A DNA stretch of 23,593 bases from contig NMRA01001079.1 of assembly GCA_002633005.1 (NCBI GenBank), positions 17,973 to 41,565 of the forward strand, written 5' to 3'. Source of the DNA: Phoronis australis. Taxonomy: Eukaryota > Phoronida > Phoronidae. Both the position numbers and the translations under genes were made by a program. Shown piece by piece: positions 18,035-23,593 of the stretch (positions are counted from its first letter, which is position 1; each line of letters opens with the position of its first letter). The notes below the pieces were generated by a model that ran no database searches, had not been told where the DNA came from, and saw only the letters and a program-made list of their open reading frames with translations.

Positions 18035-18644
18035 ATGGTGAATCGTTGTGTTGTCTTCGGTTGCGGCAACACGCATCGAACCGGGCATGGTTTGCATTGG
18101 TTCCCTAAAGACCCAGATATCAATCGTCTGTGGAATAGGTTTGTCGCGACAACGAGGAAAGACTGGATACAAAACTCAAAGTACAGTGTGATCTGTAGTG
18201 CCCACTTTGATCCGTCTATGAACGAGGATGAAGGTGTCCTTGAAAGTTTCAAAACCAGGTAGGCCCAAGTCGGACATAGCTGATGTGCTGACTGAGTGAC
18301 TTGTAATGTCCTGTGTTGCGTGAATTAACATTACCGTGCTTTAGTGTACTTGACCGATCGTTTGTATACGCAAATTTGACATATAAAATAACTACTAATA
18401 ATCCTCATTTCTTTACTGCTTTGGTTCGTTGATTATAATTATAATTTTCATTTTCTTGGGTCTGCACAGGCTGCAACTTCTTCTTAAGTCTTCAGTTATC
18501 CTGTTAAATAGTAACCTTGGAAGGGTTCCCAGTTCCCACTACGTTGAGGTACCTTGGCGTACACTGTTATTGGAAAACAGTATAGTTTATAAGTGTGTCT
18601 TCCTTATTTATCATTTGGTTTATGTTTGCCCTCATTGTAATTAA
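18035..18644 (+). CDS. THAP-domain protein, two-exon model (about 132 aa)
   Basis: THAP domains are zinc-dependent DNA-binding modules found in host regulators and in transposases. Exon 1 (18035-18258) starts at an ATG preceded by AAA and encodes MVNRCVVFGCGNT..., with ligands C5, C10, C54 and H57 (C-x4-C-x43-C-x2-H), the conserved FPKDP, W33 and F58. The domain is undamaged. The unspliced frame stops at TAG 18260-18262, but that lies just inside a donor (AACCAG then GTAGGC). A pyrimidine-rich acceptor TTTCTTGGGTCTGCACAG ends at 18469, and joining the two keeps the frame. Exon 2 contains GRVPSS, a plausible match to the AVPS-type end of a THAP domain, and stops at 18644. Exon 2 may instead splice onward (GAG/GTACCT near 18547). 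It is either a small host gene or a domesticated transposon piece. Exon 1 is secure; the splice is an inference. Confidence 0.7.
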
Positions 18645-20297
18645 AGCCCTGGAAGAATCAGCTATAAGCGCTAAGTGACGTGTATGTTTAGACCCATTCA
18701 TTTCCGGGGCGCAGCTCTTAACTGATCATCCCGTGGATTCATAAAGACATAAAAGTCGTCAAAAGTGCCTGGATACAACCAATGAGTCATCTACGGGTGT
18801 AGCAACAGAAGCGGGCTGGGAATCCATATGCACGGATTCCTGGTGACAAACACGGCTACTTGCAGAGCATGGAACCCTTTTGTAAGCTGTACGAGAACAG
18901 ACTGGAGAGGCCACCAGTTATTCAAAGATTTGCAGCATGCATTTTTCTCAAGACTCTTTCCAGAATGATATCGGGGCTAAATTCTTTCCTGAGAGTAAAT
19001 CAAAGTAATTTTTTCCTACTGCGTATTGGTTGCCAAAAAAATAATGTCATTTCTATCTGACCCCAAAGCCTCTTTAACCCGAAGCTCTAGATGCGAATCT
19101 CCAATAGCTGGTATAAAGCCGAGTACATCCACTCAGTCGTGTGTTATTTCTTCCGTCCACCTTGCGCAGGTAAGCATTTTGAACACACAAACTATCATTA
19201 TTGCAGATGTATTTGCATGCTCCTAACTATGCTAATGTATTTTAGCAATGACTAAGCAACAATGCTATTCGAGTATCATCTACTCTAAAGTCACTTGTGG
19301 TTGGAATGTAGTGAATTGTTATGTCAAGGTACCCTGATTAAGTGTCTGGCATTTCGATGTTGTTGTAATCTTGGGATGAGAAAACCGTGCCCATTTCTTA
19401 CATTACGTAACAATTTACTGTCAGTATCTGATGAACAGAATAATGACACTGCAGTTGACTTTTTAATCAAATGTGCTATAGTGCTAAAACTAAATAACTA
19501 CTAACAGTCTTGAAATTTGAAATTGGAACAGAACCTGTCACAATTCCTAAAAGATAGATGTTGTGGTAAGAAATTAAATTAGTTTTACAATATTGTTAAA
19601 AATGTTCATTGTTGGAAATTAGCGCAGTAGTAACCTGTAATTACTCTTGGTGTGTTACTTTATCTAAAGAGTATTTTTTATTTTCTATTTTGTAGCATGG
19701 TGTCTCTTGTCATTTATTATGATGCTCACATCACTTATGTTGATTGCAGACAATAGAATTTTAGTGTGTTTGCATTGACATGATGGTCTGAGTTGATCTT
19801 AACATCCTTATAGTACTTTATGCCGTGAAGATATGATCTGAAAGCAGGTAGTATCACGCTGTAATCAGATGGCGGTTGCCCAGCATGAGTTGACCTACAG
19901 GGGGACACTGCAACTTACATTTACTCACATTGTGTTGCCATTGCTCTTTGTGAAAGGTTTGAATTATCTCATGCTTCAATTTCCTCCAGGGTAACTTGCT
20001 GTCTGGATATGGCTCATCAGAATTCCTAAGAATATTTTTAGTGTATTTAGTACTAAAGATTTAGTTAAGTTATGTAAGTCATTAACTCTCCAGGATTTTG
20101 TAAAAAGAACCTTAAATTGACCTAATGGTAAACAATTGTTGGTGATTGCTCCGCCTACAAAATAATTGCACAAATTGACTTGACATTTGGTTTAATGTTG
20201 TATAATGTGTCTCACGCTACGAGCTTCCCTGAATCTGTGATTAGTTTTTTGTTGACTTTACAAATTCCTGGACACAAATTTTACCTTTTATTAGAAG
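18645..20297. other. No certain gene; possible further exon of THAP locus
   Basis: An open stretch ending in CCTTGCGCAG followed by GTAAGC (donor at about 19170) has a strong 5' splice site. Its Ser-rich translation (ASLTRSSRCESPIAGIKPS) resembles low-complexity linker, so it might be an internal exon downstream of the THAP exon. No acceptor was fixed with confidence. The remainder is AT-rich and empty. Confidence 0.3.
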
Positions 20298-20505
20298 TAC
20301 TACTACTTAAGATTAGTTAAGATTAAATAAGATACTTAAGATAGCTAAAGTTGTAATAGTTGAGATTACTTCAGTTTAAATAGGAATACGTAAGATAGCT
20401 TAAGTATTAACACCTAAGATGAGTTACTTTTTCATACGATACTTAAGATAGCTTAAGTAGTAATAGTTTTAACTTAAAAGTCTTGTTAAGGTTAAATAAG
20501 AACAC
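20298..20505 (+). repeat. Degenerate 53-54-bp tandem repeat, CTTAAGATAGCTTAAGTA units
   Basis: ATACTTAAGATAGCTTAAGTA-like blocks start at 20332, 20386 and 20439 (spacing 54 and 53). Flanking fragments of the same words (ACTTAAGATTAGTTAAG, GGTTAAATAAG) extend the array on both sides. The block is itself nearly palindromic (CTTAA...TTAAG), so strands look alike. Confidence 0.6.
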
Positions 20506-20628
20506 TTAATAAAGGAGTCGTAGTGCGCAGCGCCACTGCCGGTCGCCTGGGATATCGCGGGAGAGCCTATACTTAGCCATAGTTCCGTTACGAATGCGCC
20601 GTGTTCAGAATTTGACACTTGAAATTGG

Positions 20629-20664
20629 ATTTGAGCCCCCCCCCCGTTCCNAAATCCGCCTATG
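20629..20664. mobile_element. hAT-like terminus inserted in the second Kolobok-like copy
   Basis: A run of C followed by AAATCCGCCTATG, the same end as at 129-177. It contains the single ambiguous base (20651). It abuts the THAP coding sequence of the inverted Kolobok-like copy directly at 20665, so it interrupted that element. The other end and the target duplication (expected TAACAGCA) were not found. Confidence 0.5.
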
Positions 20665-20824
20665 TAACAGCATACCTTTCATTCTTCACTACCGCGAGCC
20701 ACTTCCTAAGTATTTCGGGCTCTTGAGGTAGTCGAAAAAACGATATACCTGCTTTCTTCGCAGCTTCATATTTCGGACAAGCAGGAACGATGCATCGCAA
20801 TATTGCGGCATTCACTCTGCAGAC
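20665..20824 (-). pseudogene. THAP domain fragment, better preserved copy
   Basis: On the minus strand one frame reads CIVPACPKYEAAKKAG, ISFFRLPQEPEILRKW and LAVVKNERYAV without interruption. It has C-x4-C, the FxxP position and the conserved Trp. The second half (third Cys, His, AVP) is lost because the element is cut at 20665. No in-frame ATG is apparent just upstream; the frame continues open for another ten codons. It serves as the reference for the damaged copy at 8615-8727. Confidence 0.75.
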
Positions 20825-20976
20825 GAACCACAGACGTCGCGGCGCCGTTTTTCACCTTCCTTACAGGTTAACGCGACACCTCTCGGCAAGGTGAGGTCGA
20901 CCGTATATGAGGCGATGTGGATATAGACGAATTAAGACGGTAAAAAAGACTAAAATCTTGTGGCATTCTCCTTTAA
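20665..20976 (-). mobile_element. Second Kolobok-like element, left end only, inverted
   Basis: Read on the minus strand it starts TTAAAGGAGAATGCCAC (20976 to 20960) and aligns with the left end of the element at 8448 through the ACCGTCTTAAT.CGTCTATATCCAC block into the THAP domain. The copy stops at 20665, where a hAT-like terminus begins. The plus-strand base after TTAA continues straight into the second promoter-like module, so TTAA may be the original target in that module. Confidence 0.7.
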
Positions 20977-20978
20977 CA

Positions 20979-21232
20979 GTATTTGACCCTTCTCTGTGAG
21001 CGTATAATTACCGGCTGTCATCGGTTATTTCCGTACCCACATTTCCGGCTCGTCAGTTCAGGAACTTGTCCTGAACGCCGCCATTTTTTTTTCTTGTGAC
21101 TAAATGTGCTATCGCGTGCTCGAAAAGTCTCCAATATTTTGTTTTATTAGTAATATCTCGTGATTCGTTTGCATATGTAGTGTATTTATAATTTGTAGTT
21201 AGTGGTCATTGAATTTTTTTGGAATGTTACGC
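20979..21232 (+). promoter_or_regulatory. Promoter-like module, copy 2, without THAP exon
   Basis: It aligns to 17767-18019 from GTATTTGACCC through ATTGAATTTTTT and a weak match up to the former ATG region. It retains TTTCCGG, the 19-base inverted repeat (21057-21075) and GCCGCCATTTT (21077-21087). The following sequence does not encode a THAP domain. A candidate TISU-type ATG lies 370 bases downstream (21605). Confidence 0.5.
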
Positions 21233-21604
21233 GTACTTATTATGTTAAAATAGCATTGGTGTTTAGTTCCTTACGTAGGGCGGTTGAACCTAGGAACCAA
21301 TGAGTCGAAGCAATTTTTTTTGGTTTTGATTCCAAGCAGTGTAAAGTTATTGCAATTTTTGTGGCGAATAGTGGGTCAATTTGTTTGGATCACGTCGGCC
21401 ATATTGGAGGACAGCGGTATAAGTTACGAGTTTAAAACTTTGTGTAAATTGTTTTCGCCAACAATTTACGGTGAAATTTAGTGAAACATATCTTCATTTA
21501 CTACAGTTTTCACCAAATTTTAGCCTCGCACTTATTACTTCTTAAGTGATAAATGTGCTCACAATACCCTTGGACTTAGTCTCATTTCTGGCGGTACCGA
21601 CAAC

Positions 21605-21760
21605 ATGGCGACTTTTGCTGAACTGGAAGGCATGTTCAACCTGTTACTTTGTAATTTGGGAAGATACATTTTGACAAACGTTGCTACAAAAAGGAACTTT
21701 GTTCAATTTTCGTGTTTTTGGTGCAAAAATATAAGATATAATCGAATTATTTTACTGTGA
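21605..21760 (+). CDS. Candidate short ORF with TISU-like start (51 aa)
   Basis: The ATG at 21605 is in CAACATGGCGAC, one base off the TISU/YY1 initiator SAASATGGCGGC. A second YY1-like word (GGCCATATT) lies near 21400. The ORF begins MATFAELEGMFNLLLCN and ends TGA at 21760; its C-terminal half looks unlike a conserved protein. It may be the first exon of a gene spliced within the first codons, or a fortuitous ATG. No donor was fixed. Confidence 0.25.
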   Translation: MATFAELEGMFNLLLCNLGRYILTNVATKRNFVQFSCFWCKNIRYNRIILL

Positions 21761-23119
21761 ATTTCCCATTCAGGTGATCTTACACTAAGCCAAAAAAATA
21801 GTTGAAATAATTTTGAAATGTTTTTTGTTTGACTGTCAACTGGTGTTCAAGGCTTGATTAGGTTCACAAAATGATACACATTTTTCTAAATTTTAAGTCT
21901 CAATTGCTTTCAAGTCATGTTTTGTAACTTATTGCTTCTTAATTCAGGTTATCAAGTCAACAATATGAAGAATCTTAATTTGAGAAATAAGCTATGTTGG
22001 ATTGTGAAGCTTCAAGCCTCCAATTCTTGTTCCTTGCAACTTCATATTTTTTTAAATCATGCTTGTCGAAGTATGGTGTAAGGAAACACTATTCGGTCAC
22101 CACGGTTACCGTAATAGTTACATTTATGTCCACTTTCATATCATGGAAACTTTTGCTGTAGGATAGTGTTTGTAATGCGAAATGTTGAAAAGTATTGTGC
22201 ATTTTAAGTTACTTATTATGGTAAAAGGTTGAATCATTTTGGCTTAATGAATAAAAAATGATAACATTTTGTATTGGACTTGTCATACCTATGTGCTCGA
22301 ACGAGCCCCCTATTTGCAGAAGTGGAAAAAGGTCTGCCTCAGTCAGAGAAGCACGAACTCCGAAAAAAGTAGAAAACGAGACAATATTCCACTACAAGAC
22401 AGGAAGTACCAAAATTTAGCGTTGCTTTGCAATTCATAGCTCTGAACATACCCAGTGAATCTTATAGGAAAAGGTAGACATTCCCAAAAATTCCATCCCT
22501 CCCCCCATTTTTTAGGCTTGGTGCGCTCATACAGTCTGGGAAAATCTCTGTTGAAAGCCAACTTTGCGCAGTTCGCCAGAAGACCCTCAAGTTCTAAATA
22601 AACCTCGTTTGAGCGAGAGCTGTGGCCAGGGACCTGGTAGGCCTAAGGGTAGCCTTGGCGCAAAGCTGTATAGGCCCATTAACGAGCTGTATTTTGACGA
22701 TAGTCTTCATACTGGTTGCTGGCACTGAGGCTAGCTAAGGGCTGCTGCGGCAGTGTGACACAGGACTAACAAGCCCGTAATTTTATGCAAGTGTCTGAAA
22801 CTACCTTTGAATATATTCGGCATTTATGATTTGAACATTTTACTTAGACAAAACAGCTTTCAAAATGTCTTTACCGTTCACCAGTGTCTGGTTTCGATCC
22901 GCACCGGGTCCGATAGGTTGTGGTCCCGAGTCCGGCAAAATAATTTCTGTCAAAATTTATTCGCCACATTTCTTCAGCAAATTCGATAAAATTGTCCGTA
23001 TTTTGATTTTATTAAAATGAAGGCACGCTGTCGATTATTTTATCCCCGTTTGCAGACTGGCAACAGGCACTGCTCCAGTCGCACTGACGGCGTTTTCTTA
23101 GCCTGGGTCTCTGAATGAA
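21761..23119. other. No gene seen
   Basis: AT-rich, with a GC-richer patch around 22580-22770 and another around 22890-22940. The minus-strand open frame at 22343-22561 shows no domain. The segment GGTTTCGATCC near 22890 recalls a tRNA B box, but no tRNA fold is present. Confidence 0.35.
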
Positions 23120-23149
23120 TTGTACTTCCGGGTTCGCAGTAAGTTCAAA
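23120..23149 (+). promoter_or_regulatory. ETS site plus TISU-type initiator context
   Basis: ACTTCCGGG (23124-23132) is a minus-strand ETS core (CCCGGAAGT). It lies 18 bases before CAAAATGGCGGT, a near match to the TISU element. The ETS plus YY1/TISU pairing is typical of housekeeping promoters with very short leaders. Confidence 0.45.
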
Positions 23150-23177
23150 ATGGCGGTGTGTTCTTCGGGTGCGAATC
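23150..23177 (+). CDS. Candidate first coding exon, continues outside window
   Basis: ATG GCG GTG opens a 28-base exon encoding MAVCSSGAN plus one base, ended by GTGAGT (23178-23183), a full-strength 5' splice site. The next exon is not identified and probably lies beyond 23593. The identity of the gene cannot be told from nine residues. The case rests on three signals in close order: ETS core, TISU-like start, consensus donor. Confidence 0.35.
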
Positions 23178-23365
23178 GTGAGTGGCGCGTTTATTTAAGC
23201 TTTGTTCGATTACGGATTGTGTATTAGTTATGGGGTAGGTATTGGATCCTCATAACATCCTCTAACCATGTAATAAGGGTAAACAACGTGTGCTTCTTGG
23301 ACTTTAAGTAACCATGATTTAGGGGGGTGACCCATTCGCAACCCCTCAGCATTTTTTCAAATGTG

Positions 23366-23570
23366 CAAATTAAGGTCGCCATTATGCAAAATTTTATTTT
23401 TGCATATGATTTCCTTACCAAGCACTGCAGCCAGATAATTTTGACGTTTCACTCATGTTTCTATGGTCAAAAAATTTAATAGTGCAAGTTTTTTGGTGAA
23501 TACATTGTCAATTTGAATAATTTATGTATATTAAGGCCGCCATTATTCAAAATTCTTCTTGTGCTTATAA
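23366..23570 (+). repeat. Direct repeat, two copies 161 bp apart
   Basis: TTAAGGTCGCCATTATGCAA (from 23370) and TTAAGGCCGCCATTATTCAA (from 23531) share about 40 bases with scattered mismatches. This suggests a local tandem duplication that may continue beyond the window. Confidence 0.5.
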
Positions 23571-23593
23571 CTACTGTACCAGCCACCACAGAT

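Noticed and set aside
22885-22935. GGTTTCGATCC resembling a tRNA B box
   Set aside because: No T-stem pairing, no A box at the right distance and no acceptor stem.

Overview
The window looks like ordinary nuclear DNA of a marine invertebrate, most likely a cnidarian such as an anthozoan. It is AT-rich, has no operons, and shows GT/AG splice signals, pyrimidine tracts and vertebrate-like promoter words (ETS, YY1/TISU, CRE). It also has frequent ACATGTA words and many transposon relics whose protein content (THAP zinc fingers, a P2X7 'ballast'-like domain, R2-type LINE, Ty3/Gypsy gag) I associate with cnidarian genomes. The clade is an inference; no ribosomal or mitochondrial marker is present. 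There is one ambiguous base at 20651.

Layout. 1-3230: hAT-like transposon ends (129-177, 361-455), a three-copy tandem repeat (465-860), a 5'-truncated R2-type LINE fragment (1375-2313) and a short hAT-like MITE (3098-3230). 3231-5909: mostly featureless, with one more G/C-rich terminus and a degenerate GACCA-rich array. 5910-6584: a unit framed by inverted repeats, holding a once-frameshifted THAP domain on + and an acidic ORF on -, pointing toward each other. 7462-7793: a possible exon for a 94-residue protein with two membrane segments. 8448-10372: a Kolobok-like DNA transposon with TTAA termini, carrying a decayed THAP domain on + and a decayed P2X7-ballast-like domain on -. 12700-13209: remains of a Ty3/Gypsy element (LTR end, primer site, broken gag). 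14254-14467: a near-perfect long hairpin. 15657-15838: a 22-bp tandem array.

17767-18644 holds the best candidate host gene: a promoter-like module followed by an exon with an intact THAP zinc finger and a plausible splice into a second exon. About 3.2 kb downstream (20979-21232) the same promoter-like module appears again without the THAP exon. An inverted second Kolobok-like end (20665-20976) abuts it, and a hAT-like terminus has in turn cut into that. The last kilobases are sparse until 23120-23177, where an ETS site and a TISU-like start precede a short first exon that runs out of the window.

Common thread: four separate THAP domains occur in 15 kb, at different stages of decay. At least two belong to a TTAA-ended transposon family, and the one best-preserved copy of that family also carries a P2X7 ballast-like domain. 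The most interesting possibility is that the ballast domain is transposon cargo in this lineage.
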